Origin: JBMNTP01 sp050945795
Lineage (GTDB): Bacteria > Bacillota > Clostridia > Christensenellales > MGBC116941
Assembly (NCBI GenBank): GCA_050945795.1
Contig: JBMNTP010000006.1
Span: 1 to 64,000, forward strand
Length of the DNA: 64,000 bases
Reading direction: 5' to 3'
Both the position numbers and the translations under genes were made by a program. Positions 16,138 through 26,800 of this stretch are shown in pieces (positions within the stretch are counted from its first letter, which is position 1; each line of letters opens with the position of its first letter). A model generated the notes under the pieces. The model saw nothing but the letters and a program-made list of their open reading frames with translations. It did not search any database and was not told the origin of the DNA.

Positions 16138-18029
16138 GTCTCCGCCTCCTTCTCATATATTTCTATCGCCTCTTTAAGCATACACTCGGCTTCATCTATA
16201 GTCGCCTTGCGTATATACGCTCCGGCTATGGATAAATGTCCTCCGCCGCCCAGTTTTTCAAGCATAAGTTGCACATTTATGCCGCCAAGCGACCTGCCGC
16301 TTATATTCACACCGTCATTCGCCTTGCTCAGCACAAACGACGCCTCAACGCCTCGTATTCCGGTAAGCGCGTCGGCGGCCTGCGCCGATATAAGCGCGGC
16401 GTTATGCATATCAGGGCATCTGGCTATGGCGATGCCGTTTTCCATAATCGCAGCGCTTTGAACTATGCCGCTTCTTACCTTAAATGAGTTTATATCGTCC
16501 TGGAACAGCGATCGTATGGCGGTGGTGTTGGCGCCGGCTTTTCTAAGGTACGCCGCCGCCTCAAAAGTCCTTACGCCTGTTTTAACGGTAAAGCCTTTTG
16601 TGTCTATTATTATACCTGATAGCAACGCCCCCGCCTCTATCGGCAGCAGCTTTATGTCCTCTGAAAAATACTGTATAACCTCCGTCATAAGCTCGCATAT
16701 TGATGAGGCGTACGGCTCAAGGTAGGACAGCGCCGCGTTATCTATGCTGTCATGGCCGCGGCGGTGGTGGTCCATAACAACAAGCGTGCCGCATTTATCC
16801 AGCATCTCGGGTATAGCGAGGCGGCTTTTTAGCTGCGTATCAACAACCACCAGCATCGACTTTGGCCCCATTTTTTCATACGCCGCTTCCGGCGTTATAA
16901 TGGCGTCCTTATATTCCTCGGATTTTAGCAGCCTATGCCTTAGCTCCTCTATCGCCGGGGCATCATGCTCGGCTATTATGCTTACCGGCTTACCAATGCT
17001 TTTGGCGCATCTGGCCACGCCAACCGAAGCGCCAAGCGAATCAAGATCGGGCGATATATGCCCTGTAACGTATATATGCTCACACGCCTGCATGAGCGTG
17101 CGAAATGTCTTTGCGAAAGAGCGGCTTTTAACTTTGGTGCTCTTTTTGACGGCATGCCTTCTGCCGCCGTATATAATCACCTTATCCTTGTTCTTTATAA
17201 CAGCCTGATCGCCGCCTCTGTCTATCGCCATCTCAAGCGCCTGCTTCGCATACTCCTGCGACGCCTTGGGCGACACACCGCTGCCAACGCCTATTGAAAC
17301 GGATACTCCTCCGGCGTTGCCGGCGTCTATCTTTCTTATATCGTCAAGCAGCGAGAACTTCGTCCTTTGCAAGCTTTCAAGATGCTTTTTTTGAAACACA
17401 CAAAGAAATTTGTCTCTGTCGGTGCGCTGACAAAATCCGTCCAGCTCGCGAAACTTTTCATCAAGCGTCCGCCACGTTTCCGAACCTATCATGCTTTGCC
17501 TGGCGTCATCAACCTGCGCTATCATATCGTCGTAATTGTCAAGCTGTACTATAGCCGCTACGGTATATCCTTCTTCATACAAGCGGCTGTATCTTTCCGC
17601 CGCCGATGCGTCGGTAAAGCTTATAAGCCAACCCGCCTCTGTAACCACAACCGAAGTTTCATACACGCTGCTTTTAAAGTTTACCTTCCTCGGCTCCCTA
17701 AAATTGCCTATCCCCGGCACAACATCTATAAAGCGCTTGCCCTCCCCGTTCATACCGGCAAGCGCATGGAAAGCCCTGTTGCCCCATGCTATATGCTCAC
17801 GCTTGTCCACAAATACCAGCGGTATATCAACGATCTCGCAATACTTGCCCTCCTCGTCGGTGCCGCCTTTAACGGTGCCGCGCAGGTGTACCGCGGCTAT
17901 CACCGCCGCGCTTACAATAATACATATCACACCCGCCCAAATATTAAGAAAAAGTATAACGGAGTTAAGCAGCGCTATCGCCGCTATAATAAGCGCCTTG
18001 CCCCACGCGGTAATTTTACTCGCCCCCAT
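16134..18029 (-). CDS. gdpP: cyclic-di-AMP phosphodiesterase GdpP
   Basis: Two N-terminal membrane segments (ALIIAAIALLNSVILFLNIW and the following span) are followed by a PAS-like domain, a degenerate GGDEF domain (no GGDEF motif, typical of this family) and a DHH/DHHA1 phosphodiesterase. The DHH site shows GHISPDLDSLG, VVDTQ and MDHHRRG; DHHA1 shows GRSLGGINVQ and GGGGHLSIAGA. It hydrolyses c-di-AMP at the membrane, controlling cell-wall and potassium homeostasis. The length of 631 aa is near the usual 650. It lies in the standard context upstream of rplI. Confidence 0.95.
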   Translation of the reverse strand: MGASKITAWGKALIIAAIALLNSVILFLNIWAGVICIIVSAAVIAAVHLRGTVKGGTDEEGKYCEIVDIPLVFVDKREHIAWGNRAFHALAGMNGEGKRFIDVVPGIGNFREPRKVNFKSSVYETSVVVTEAGWLISFTDASAAERYSRLYEEGYTVAAIVQLDNYDDMIAQVDDARQSMIGSETWRTLDEKFRELDGFCQRTDRDKFLCVFQKKHLESLQRTKFSLLDDIRKIDAGNAGGVSVSIGVGSGVSPKASQEYAKQALEMAIDRGGDQAVIKNKDKVIIYGGRRHAVKKSTKVKSRSFAKTFRTLMQACEHIYVTGHISPDLDSLGASVGVARCAKSIGKPVSIIAEHDAPAIEELRHRLLKSEEYKDAIITPEAAYEKMGPKSMLVVVDTQLKSRLAIPEMLDKCGTLVVMDHHRRGHDSIDNAALSYLEPYASSICELMTEVIQYFSEDIKLLPIEAGALLSGIIIDTKGFTVKTGVRTFEAAAYLRKAGANTTAIRSLFQDDINSFKVRSGIVQSAAIMENGIAIARCPDMHNAALISAQAADALTGIRGVEASFVLSKANDGVNISGRSLGGINVQLMLEKLGGGGHLSIAGAYIRKATIDEAECMLKEAIEIYEKEAET

Positions 18030-18044
18030 ACGCCACCTCCCCGT

Positions 18045-19118
18045 CTATCCTTTTATAACAGCCCTGTCTCTAAGTTTAAATATATACTCAATAGCCCCAA
18101 CAAGCATTAAAATGTCTGCAAAAACTACGGATATAAGCGTAAGCATAGCAACTCGCCCGCCTTTTTTCGCCATCTTCGAGGTAATAAAAAAGTCAAGGAA
18201 GCAAATACCCAGCACCCCGAATATAACTTCAAGCATGCCGTATATCGCGCTGCCGGCAACGTCCATCGCCGCGTTATCTACAAAGTATGTGATCAAAAGC
18301 GCCACGAGCATTATTATAATGCCCCTTATAAGCACCTTTGGCATCTTCCATAGCCTTAGCGGCGGTATGCCGCGCACCGCCATTCCCGCCCTCTTAGCCC
18401 TCCAGCGCACAACGATGTAATTTATAAGGCCACCAAATATAGAGTAGCGCGCCATAAGTGGCAGTATTCCTACTCTAAAGGCGAATTCGAGGTTTTTCAT
18501 AGTATAGTCTAGCATGTCTGCGCTAATCGGCCCCGGTATCATTAAAACTTCATTTATAATGCCGGTGTTTGCCGTATCAAGCAGTTTGTAATAAACATAA
18601 TGCGCCTTCGCGAGATATCCGCCTGTTTCGGTTTCAAAATAACTTCTTAATACCGCAACGCCTTCCGCCACAATATCGCCACGCACAAAAAGCCAGAAAA
18701 CTCCGAGCATAAGCGCCAGTCCCGCCGCTACGGCCAGCGCACTTATAAGCACGCTTTCATAAAATCCGCTCTTTTTTAGCGTTACATATGCAACCGCCAA
18801 CACAGGTGGTATAAGCATTGCGGTAAACGCAGCGGCTGTCTCTATGCCAAAAATCATATACAGCCCGGCTGCGTATAGCGCAGTTAAAACGGCGAACCCG
18901 CCCTTGTCTTTTATATACATCACCGTAAACGGTATTGGTATTACCACCGCCATAGGCAAAGTCCATATTCCAAGAGTTACTATTGCCGCCCATGTCCACG
19001 CCAGTGCCGCGGCTGCGTATAGAATACTTTTTAGCAGCACTATAAATACATTGTCTCTTTTCAATACGCATTCCTTTCGCATACCAAGGCCGCCCTCAGC
19101 CATAGCAGCGCCCCGCAA
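18045..19118 (-). CDS. YybS-like DUF2232 membrane protein
   Basis: At least eight hydrophobic segments span the protein (for example YAAAALAWTWAAIVTLGIW, ALAVAAGLALMLGVFWLFV and VFADILMLVGAIEYIF). The position directly before gdpP-rplI-dnaB matches the yybS gene of Bacillus. The function is unknown. The longest frame begins at 19118, but the likely start is the TTG at about 19064 (MKRDNVFIVLL), which has AAAGGA upstream and leads directly into the first membrane helix; an internal ATG lies at 19082. Confidence 0.8.
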   Translation of the reverse strand: MRGAAMAEGGLGMRKECVLKRDNVFIVLLKSILYAAAALAWTWAAIVTLGIWTLPMAVVIPIPFTVMYIKDKGGFAVLTALYAAGLYMIFGIETAAAFTAMLIPPVLAVAYVTLKKSGFYESVLISALAVAAGLALMLGVFWLFVRGDIVAEGVAVLRSYFETETGGYLAKAHYVYYKLLDTANTGIINEVLMIPGPISADMLDYTMKNLEFAFRVGILPLMARYSIFGGLINYIVVRWRAKRAGMAVRGIPPLRLWKMPKVLIRGIIIMLVALLITYFVDNAAMDVAGSAIYGMLEVIFGVLGICFLDFFITSKMAKKGGRVAMLTLISVVFADILMLVGAIEYIFKLRDRAVIKG

Positions 19119-19263
19119 TACAGCTTTTATAGCCGGTAAGTTGCGCCGCCATAGAATCCGACCAGTTTACTACCAATATTGTATTTTCTTACCTGCCCTT
19201 TGTCAAATGCTCGGATGCGCCGCGCATTATCGCTTTAATCGTATGTTTTGGCGGAGTTAAGGC

Positions 19264-19288
19264 AAAAAAGCGCGGTTTTGCGCGCTTT
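19264..19288 (-). terminator. second of two tandem terminators after rpsR
   Basis: AAAGCGCG and CGCGCTT form a stem with an AAAAC-type loop and are followed by T-rich sequence on the minus strand. Confidence 0.8.
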
Positions 19289-19294
19289 AAAAGC

Positions 19295-19320
19295 AAGGCG
19301 CCGCCTTTTGGCCGCGCCTT
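19295..19320 (-). terminator. first of two tandem terminators after rpsR
   Basis: AAGGCGCGGCC pairs with GGCGGCGCCTT with one mismatch around AAAA, followed by GCTTTT on the minus strand. The two hairpins insulate the rpsF operon from the yybS-gdpP operon. Confidence 0.85.
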
Positions 19321-19353
19321 TATCTTTTGGTTTGTATAATTAAAAAACCTGTA

Positions 19354-19599
19354 TTATTCGGATACATAAGGCAGCAGGGCTACAACTCTCGCCCTTTTAA
19401 CCGCCATCGCCAGCTGACGCTGATGCTTCGCGCAGGTGCCTGACATGCGCCTTGGCATTATCTTACCGCGCTCGGTAATGCTTTTGCGAAGCTTGTTTAC
19501 ATCTTTATAATCAATGCTCTGCGACTTGTCGGCGCAGAACTGGCAGATCCTTCTTCTGGTTCTGCGGCCTCTCGGCCTTCTTCCGCGGTCGTCGTTCAT
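19354..19599 (-). CDS. rpsR: 30S ribosomal protein S18
   Basis: The protein has the S18 core: CQFCADKSQSIDYKDVNKLR, KSITERGKIMPRRMSGTCAK and HQRQLAMAVKRARVVALLPY. An Arg-rich N-terminal tail precedes it, and 81 aa is normal. It contains three of the cysteines of the zinc-binding C+ form (CQFC plus CAK). It binds 16S rRNA next to S6 and is the last gene of rpsF-ssb-rpsR. Confidence 0.97.
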   Translation of the reverse strand: MNDDRGRRPRGRRTRRRICQFCADKSQSIDYKDVNKLRKSITERGKIMPRRMSGTCAKHQRQLAMAVKRARVVALLPYVSE

Positions 19600-19614
19600 A
19601 TTATTTCCTCCTTA

Positions 19615-20025
19615 TCAGAATGGGAGCTCTTCGTCTTCAAGCTCTGTAAACCCGTGCGCAGGCATATCGCTGCCCGACGGCTGCGAAAACCTGCCGGATT
19701 CTCCCGCCGGCTTGCTGTCAAGGAACTGAACTTCATCGGCAACAACTTCCGTCACATACCTTTTGCTGCCGTCCTGCGCATCATAAGAACGGGTTTGTAT
19801 GGTACCAAAGACCGCCACCTTGCTACCCTTGCGAAGATATTTTCCGCAATTCTCAGCCAGCGTGCGCCAGGTCACAATGGGTATAAAGTCCGCCTGCTTT
19901 TCGCCCTGGGCAGACTGGTACCTGCGCGTTATGGCAACGGTAAAAGAGGTTACCGGTGTGCCTCCGCCGGTTACGCGTTGGTCGGGGTCTTTTGTTAAAT
20001 TGCCGATAAGTATAGCTTTATTCAT
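19615..20025 (-). CDS. ssb: single-stranded DNA-binding protein
   Basis: The OB fold begins MNKAILIGNLTKDPDQRVT, includes FIPIVTWRTLAENCGKYLRK and ends in a disordered tail with the acidic protein-interaction tip LEDEELPF. At 136 aa it is slightly short but complete. It lies between rpsF and rpsR, the conserved Firmicute order. Confidence 0.97.
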   Translation of the reverse strand: MNKAILIGNLTKDPDQRVTGGGTPVTSFTVAITRRYQSAQGEKQADFIPIVTWRTLAENCGKYLRKGSKVAVFGTIQTRSYDAQDGSKRYVTEVVADEVQFLDSKPAGESGRFSQPSGSDMPAHGFTELEDEELPF

Positions 20026-20037
20026 AATATCAATTCC

Positions 20038-20325
20038 TCATTCGCCTTGACGGGTGGTCATATAGCGCAACACTTGTTCGGATATTTTCATATTCCTCTC
20101 AAGCTCCTTGGGGAATTCGGGCGCCGCGCTGTAGCTTAACAGAACGTAATAGCCGTCGTTCATATCTTCGATAGGATACGCCAGCCTTCGCTTTCCCCAT
20201 TCATCTGCCTTTTCAAGAATGCCGCCGTTTGACGTTATCAAATCGTTGAATTTCACAACGGCAGCCTTTATGGCTTCCTCCTCGAGTTCAGCATTGATGA
20301 TGTAAAGGGTTTCGTACTTTACCAT
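20038..20325 (-). CDS. rpsF: 30S ribosomal protein S6
   Basis: S6 motifs are present: YETLYIINAELEEEAIKAAV, WGKRRLAYPIEDMNDGYYVL and a C-terminal VLRYMTTRQ. I choose the ATG at 20325 because AAGGAGGTGAAAGC precedes it; the frame is open 12 codons further upstream without a comparable signal. The product is 95 aa. It is the first gene of the operon, under the promoter at 20384-20412. Confidence 0.97.
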   Translation of the reverse strand: MVKYETLYIINAELEEEAIKAAVVKFNDLITSNGGILEKADEWGKRRLAYPIEDMNDGYYVLLSYSAAPEFPKELERNMKISEQVLRYMTTRQGE

Positions 20326-20383
20326 GCTTTCACCTCCTTCTGGACTAATGGCCCCGCCCAAAGCGGAGCAAGGATGCTAAAGT

Positions 20384-20412
20384 ATTATAACAGAACGCTT
20401 ATCCATTTGCAA
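20384..20412 (-). promoter_or_regulatory. promoter of rpsF-ssb-rpsR
   Basis: On the minus strand TTGCAA, a 17-bp spacer and a perfect TATAAT lie about 60 bases before the rpsF start. Confidence 0.85.
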
Positions 20413-20445
20413 ACGCAATTTCCCGTTTTTAACATGCTTCCCTGG

Positions 20446-23400
20446 CTATACGCTTATCTTCTGTCCATGCGAAAGCAGGTAAATATATTTCTCCTTAACC
20501 CTTATGCCGCTAAGCCGCTCTACCGCCTTAGCGTAAAGCTCTATCTGCCGCCCATGCCGCTCTTTAGCTATGTCAAGCTCGCCTTGCGGCAGTCTGTCCG
20601 TCTTGTAATCCACAAGCACCCAGCCGTCCCCCTCAAGGAACAAACAATCTATTATGCCTTGTAGCAATATATTATCATCGCCCTCATACCCTATCTCTTT
20701 AGCCGGCACAGCATATACAAAAGGCTCCTCTCTTCTAAGCTCCTTCGCCGCCGCCATCCTTCTAGCAATGCCGCTTTCAAAAAACTCCGCCAGCTTTTCC
20801 ATATCAAGAAGCGCCGCCTGCTCATCAGTAAGCTTGCCCGCCTCAACCATGGAGCACACCTGAGCGGCTATCCCCGCTTTTGACGTATCGCCCAGGCGCA
20901 TATGCCGTATAGCCTCATGCATTGCTGTACCTATCTTGGCCGCCTCATGCGTTTTAACTTCTCCAACGCCTATTGTATACTTCTTTTGGCTAAGCGCGCT
21001 TACAGACAGCTTGGCGGGTATGCCGCCGCCATGCGGATACTTCCATTCTAGCATATCAAAAACCCAGTCCGCCTCGACTTGCTTCTCTTGCTCCGCCTCT
21101 TGCTGTGGCGGCTCGGGCGGAGTTCGGATATCTATGCTAAAGTCAGCCTCCTCAACCATAAGTGGACTATCTACTCCGCCGCCCGGCATATCGCCGCCCG
21201 CCCTGCTCCTTATAACCGCCTGCCCTATCCAGTCAAGCAGACTTGACGCCGACGCTACAGCCTCCGGCCTTAGCGGTCTGCGCCATTTTTCGGCGGCTTT
21301 TTCAGCGTCGCGGCAGGTGCCTATAAGTATGAGCTTTTTTTCGGCACGGGTCATGCCCACATACATAACCCTTATAACTTCTGCCTTGCTTTCAAGCTCT
21401 AACCGCCTGTTGATTGCTTCTCTTATTATAGTGTCTTTTCTAACGCGGGTATCAGGGTTTATATGCCTTATGCCAACAGGATAATCCTTGTGCAGTATTA
21501 TATCGGCTCCGCCCGTCACCGGCCTCATGCGCTTACCTAGCCCCATGAATAAAACGGCGGGAAATTGCAATCCTTTGCTTTTATGAACAGACATTATCCT
21601 TACCATGTCGTCGCTTTCACTAAGTATATTAACCTCGGCATCCCGCGCCGCGCTGCCCGTCTCTAAACGCGATATAAACGCATGCAGCCCGCCGCCCTCA
21701 TTTTCAAACGCCGCCGCCGACATAGCGAGGCGCTGAAGATTTTCAACGCGCTGCCTGCCACCCGGCATCACTTCTACAGTTTTAAGCAAGCCGCATTCAT
21801 CTAGCAGCCACCAAACATACTCCTCAATGCCTTTTGACTTTGCCGCCGTCTTCCATTTCGATAGCTTATCAAAAAAGCCATTCAGCTTTAGCGCCAAAGC
21901 GTTTTCTTTGCTTTTGGCGTATTCCATGGCGCATTCATAATAGAATTTGCTTTTTATAGTCCGTATCTCCGCCAGCTCCTCAGCCGAAAAACCGCCTATA
22001 GAAGAATACATAACGCTTAGCAGCGGCGTATCGTTCCTTTTATTGTCTATCACCTTTAAAAGGCTTATAAAAACATCCGCCTCCACCGGCTGCTGCGCCG
22101 ATCTTGAAGAGTACGAATAAGCGGGAATGCCTGACGCCATCAAAATGCCCTGTATAGCCTGCGCGGCGTTGCCCTCGTTCGGCGTGCGATGCAGCAAGGC
22201 TATATCCCTAAAATTATAACCTTTTTCAATCAGCTTAAATATTATATCCGCCGCAGCTAAAGCCTCTCTTTCCGCCTCCTTAAGCTCCTCTAAAGCGTCC
22301 GAGCCGCCCTCCGGCGGTTCAAGCAAAACAAGCTCTACCGGCTCGTTCTCTATATCGCCCCTGCCGCATATAAGCATTTCATTCTCGCCATACCCAACGC
22401 CGTCTAAAGAGACACCCATTATATGCGAAAATATATGGTTTACACAGCTTATAATGTTGGCGCTGCTTCTAAAATTCTTGTTAAGCCGCACCATTTCACC
22501 GCCGCCGTCCGGCTGGCAATACATTTTAGCTTTTTCCATAAACAGCGTAGGATCGCCGTTTCTAAAGTTGTATATGCTCTGTTTAACATCGCCAACCATA
22601 AAAAGATTTGTGCCGTCGGTTATGCTTTTAAGTATCGCCTCTTGCACCATGTTTACGTCCTGATATTCATCTACAAAAACATGCTTAAATCTTTGCCGGT
22701 ATTCGGCGGCTATATCTTCATGCTCTAAAGCCCTAAGCGCGTAATATTCTAGGTCTGCGAAATCAAGCATCGCCCTCGCGTTCTTCTTTTCAAGATACTT
22801 ATCCATAAACAAGCGCACCTCCGAGAAAAGCGATTCCACCGCCGGCAGCATACGGTTAAGCTCTGCTGCCCTCTCCTCAACCTCAGAATACGCCGCATAG
22901 CTGCACGCCTTGGCGATAAGCGCCCGCCCCTCATCGCGCAGTTGTTTTGCCGGAGCCACCGCTTCTCTAAGCCCTTTTTGGCGCGAACCCTGATCCCACC
23001 TTCTAAACTCAACGCCATTAAGCGCCGACAGCGCCGTAATATCGCCGTCCTCAAGCTCCTCAATAAGCTGATCACAAATTTCTATATCGTTATCGAGTAT
23101 CTCCGCCGCCCTTTCGCTAAGCGAACCGAGCGCCTCAACCGCATTGTAAAAATACTCGGACGCCGAGCGCACAAGCGCCAAAGCCGCCGTGCTTATCTCC
23201 TTTGCCTCCCGGCTTTTCGTTAGCTGCTCTGCCGTTATAGCATAAGCGGCAATAGAATCGTTAATCCAGCCGTCGCGATCAGGCCGATGCTCAAGGTATT
23301 TATATATAGAAAGCATTGCCTCTTTTAGCTGATTATCGCCCGAAGGCGCTATTACAGCGGCCAGCCGCTCGCCTTTTTCGCTCGAATAAAGTTCTTCAAT

Positions 23401-23823
23401 AGCCTCATCAAGCGCCTCCTCCATAAGAAGGCCGCTCGCCCTGGCGTCCCCTACTCTAAAAGCCGGATCAATGCCAACCCGCTCAAAATGCTGCTTAAGT
23501 ATATATTTACACAGCGAATGTATAGTCGATATGCGGGCGGAAGGCAGACTCTCAAGCTGCTCTTTAAGATGCGCCCGCTTGCCGCTTCCTGCGGTATCGA
23601 CAGCCTCTGTCAGCCGCTTGCGTATGCGCTCTCGCATCTCCGCAGCCGCCGCGTTTGAGAAGGTAACCACAAGGAAATCCTCGGCTTTCTCTCCGCCGTT
23701 TATAAGCTCTATAATTCTCTGCGTAAGCACCGCCGTCTTTCCTGCGCCGGCCCCCGCTCCTACCAACAAATTATGCCCGCGCGCGAATATGGCGCGGCGC
23801 TGCTCTTTTGTCCACTTAGTCAT
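20446..23823 (-). CDS. addA: ATP-dependent helicase/nuclease subunit A (AddA)
   Basis: This is the UvrD-like helicase and RecB-family nuclease subunit that resects double-strand breaks. Helicase motifs are visible: Walker A VGAGAGAGKTAVL, DEYQDVN (motif II), GDVKQSIYNFRNGDP (motif III), and VMYVGMTRAEKKL near motif VI. The C-terminal nuclease domain shows GTAMHEAIRHM, LLQGIIDCLFLEGDG and LVDYKTDRL. The length of 1125 aa is slightly shorter than Bacillus AddA. Its start overlaps addB by eight bases and the ribosome binding site lies inside addB. Confidence 0.96.
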   Translation of the reverse strand: MTKWTKEQRRAIFARGHNLLVGAGAGAGKTAVLTQRIIELINGGEKAEDFLVVTFSNAAAAEMRERIRKRLTEAVDTAGSGKRAHLKEQLESLPSARISTIHSLCKYILKQHFERVGIDPAFRVGDARASGLLMEEALDEAIEELYSSEKGERLAAVIAPSGDNQLKEAMLSIYKYLEHRPDRDGWINDSIAAYAITAEQLTKSREAKEISTAALALVRSASEYFYNAVEALGSLSERAAEILDNDIEICDQLIEELEDGDITALSALNGVEFRRWDQGSRQKGLREAVAPAKQLRDEGRALIAKACSYAAYSEVEERAAELNRMLPAVESLFSEVRLFMDKYLEKKNARAMLDFADLEYYALRALEHEDIAAEYRQRFKHVFVDEYQDVNMVQEAILKSITDGTNLFMVGDVKQSIYNFRNGDPTLFMEKAKMYCQPDGGGEMVRLNKNFRSSANIISCVNHIFSHIMGVSLDGVGYGENEMLICGRGDIENEPVELVLLEPPEGGSDALEELKEAEREALAAADIIFKLIEKGYNFRDIALLHRTPNEGNAAQAIQGILMASGIPAYSYSSRSAQQPVEADVFISLLKVIDNKRNDTPLLSVMYSSIGGFSAEELAEIRTIKSKFYYECAMEYAKSKENALALKLNGFFDKLSKWKTAAKSKGIEEYVWWLLDECGLLKTVEVMPGGRQRVENLQRLAMSAAAFENEGGGLHAFISRLETGSAARDAEVNILSESDDMVRIMSVHKSKGLQFPAVLFMGLGKRMRPVTGGADIILHKDYPVGIRHINPDTRVRKDTIIREAINRRLELESKAEVIRVMYVGMTRAEKKLILIGTCRDAEKAAEKWRRPLRPEAVASASSLLDWIGQAVIRSRAGGDMPGGGVDSPLMVEEADFSIDIRTPPEPPQQEAEQEKQVEADWVFDMLEWKYPHGGGIPAKLSVSALSQKKYTIGVGEVKTHEAAKIGTAMHEAIRHMRLGDTSKAGIAAQVCSMVEAGKLTDEQAALLDMEKLAEFFESGIARRMAAAKELRREEPFVYAVPAKEIGYEGDDNILLQGIIDCLFLEGDGWVLVDYKTDRLPQGELDIAKERHGRQIELYAKAVERLSGIRVKEKYIYLLSHGQKISV

Positions 23824-26800
23824 CGCCGTCCTCCTTATCGCCGTTTATCGATGCAAATATGTCGCCGTCCCCCGCTTTTTTGCCGCCCCGCCTTTCAATC
23901 CGGCATATCGCCGCATACCCGCAATAAGCGCACGGGTCCCTCCGCGCCATAACCGGCCTTATGGCGATATCCCCGCTCATTATGCCACGAACGGCTTCTT
24001 CGGCCTTTAAAACGGCGTATTCTATAGCCGCATCAAGCTTATCCGGCGGCAGTTTTTTCTCTTTTCCCACCGCCGCCCCGCCCTCAAGTATAAGACCGCT
24101 TATCTGCGGCAGCTTTTCAAACTCGGCTTCCGCCGCTTTCTCCGCCGCCATATCAACGCCTTTTGCTATGCTAAAAGAATATGAAAGGCTCATATAATGA
24201 AGGCCGCCGGGCGAAACGCTTTTGGCTCCGCTTGAGAGCATAAGTAAAGCTGCTCGCATATATATAAGAAGCTGAAGCTGCAAACCGGCATAAGCCTCGT
24301 CAAGGTTGAATTGCACCTTGCCCGACTTATAATCGGCAATCCTCACCCGCCCGTCCGGCGCTATATCCACCCTGTCTATAACTCCGGCCAGCCTTACCTC
24401 GCTGCCGTCCGGCATCTTCGCCGTTATAGGCGCGGGGCCGTCGCCCATGCCAAACTCCATTTCGCTGCCGGCTATCTTATAATCCGACATACGCATATGC
24501 TTAAGTATGCTTAAAACGGCGGCGCGTATAGAGCGCTTTATTCTAAGGGCGGTATTTCTAAGCACCGCCGTTTCAAAAAGCATGCCCTCTCGATATTCAC
24601 TAAGCGCCTGATCCAGCATATCGTCCGCCAGCGCCAACGCTTCTTCCTCGCTTATATCCTCCGCTAAAGCGCCTTTTTCCAGCAGTTTTTTTGTAAAGCC
24701 GTCAAGAGCGGCATGGCTAAGCCAGCCTTTATCAACCGGCGGTAGCGAAAACTCCTCGCGCGGTTGCGGCTTAAGGCCGTTCTCAACAAATTGTCGGAAC
24801 GGGCAGGCAAAATACTTTTCCAGTCTCGATACGCCTATCGCCGCCCCTCCATATAGCTTTTTAGCTGCAACAGGCGTTATAGACGCGGCGGAGCCCAGCG
24901 TTTTCCCAAAGCGCGCGGCATAAAGCTCCGGCCTGTATTTTTTAAGCCACGCTTTAACATCAGCCCATTCCTTTTGAGCACTAAGCGATACCGCCATCTC
25001 CTCAGAGCATACAAGCTTTCGGCGCATTCCCTCGCTTAGCGGCATATTCTTTTTAAGCTCAAGGCGGGGAAAAATCTTTCTAAGCCGCCCCACTATTTCG
25101 CTCGGCTGCAATTCCTCGCTGCCCGAAGCTACAGGATAGCTTATTATTATTTTTTCAGACGGACGTGACAGCGCTCCATACATCTGCATACGCTCTACCG
25201 CGTTTAGAAACGAGCTTTCCTTGCCCGCCGCCAATCCCCTCTCTTTTAGCAGTCTTATTTCGGTATCGCTAAAAAGCCCGTCGTCGGTATACGCTCTTGG
25301 CAGCACCCCGTCCGACGCGCCTATTATAATAAGCGCCTTTATATTGCCAAGCTTTGTTCTTGAAATATCGCCTATCATAACCTCGTCCGCCGCCGTAGGT
25401 ATTATGCCTATCTCTTTTGTAGCCAGTCCGGCGGCTAGCATGGCGGGCAACAGCCGCGCGTCTCCCTCCGCGGCGTCTGCCATTTTAAGCTGCTCAAGCG
25501 TATCTTCTAGCATCTCATACACCTGCGCCACAACCTCGCGCTGCGCTGCCGACTCAATGCTTTCTATCTCTGCGTTAAGCTTTTGCTCAATATCCGCGCT
25601 TTTGGCGTAATTTAAAAGCGCTGCTGCGCCTTCTCCTTTTTTAAGGCCGGCGTCAAGCTCTAAAAGGCGCGGCATAAGCTTTTTCCTAAGCGGCTCAGCA
25701 ACATCTGCCTCTCCCTTTTTAAACGGTCTTAAAAACGCCGAGCCTTTTATGCCGTGCTTGATGCAGTAATTCTCAAACATCTCGGCCTCGTTGTCGTTAA
25801 GCCCGGCGTATCCCGTCCTCGCCACCCTTAACACATCCCGCCTTGAATATCCGTGCACCGCATCGATAGCCGCCGTTATAAACTCCACCACCGCGTGCCC
25901 CGATACCGGGTATTTCCTATCTGTAAAGCAGGGTATGCCGCATTCACGAAACACCCTCTCGATTATATGCCCGTATGTATCCATATCGTTGCATATAACC
26001 GCGATATCTCGCCATCTCGCGCCTTTTTTAGCTAAATCGCATATACCGGCGGCGGCAAACTCCACCTCCGATGTAATATCCGTCATAGCATAAAGCTCTA
26101 TCTCATACGGCTCGCCGTCATATTGCGCCGCGGGATAAGCGTACAAATTGCGCTCCATATGCCGCAGCGCGCCGCCGCTTCTCATTACGTATTTTTCGTT
26201 TGGCAGCGTTATTATTTGCGGCGTTATGCCGGCATTCATCACCGCCTCCATGCATTTTTCATAATTAAGCCGCTCCGGTGCGAAAAGAGTATAATCGCCG
26301 GCCTTAGGACTCGTTTCCATAAGAAAAGAAATCGTTATAGACCGAGAGCACACCGTCAAATTTTCTATAAGCCTTAGCATCTGCGCTGTTAATACATCAA
26401 ACCCGTCTATAAAAACAGCGGCCCCGTTTATAAATTCAGCGTCGCACATGCCGTCTATGGCACAGTTTATAAAATCCTCGCTCTCCATCCTGCCGCTTAA
26501 TGCCTTTATATATTTTCCGTATATAAGCGCGGCATCGTATAGCTTATCGCCAAGCCGCCCCGGCAACGCCGCGGCATTCATCATAAGTGCATCCGGCTCA
26601 ATGTCGGCGCGTTTAAACTCGCTTAGCGCCTCGCTTAGCATAGCTGCGAACCCGGCGCTGTCAGATACGCGGCGGTATACCTTCAGCTCGTCACGGTTTT
26701 CATGCAGCAGCCGCCGTACCAGCATCGCCTTGCCCTGCGCGTCTATGCTTTCAGCCGGCCGCCCTGTTTCGGACAATATCCTATGGATAAGGCGGCTAAA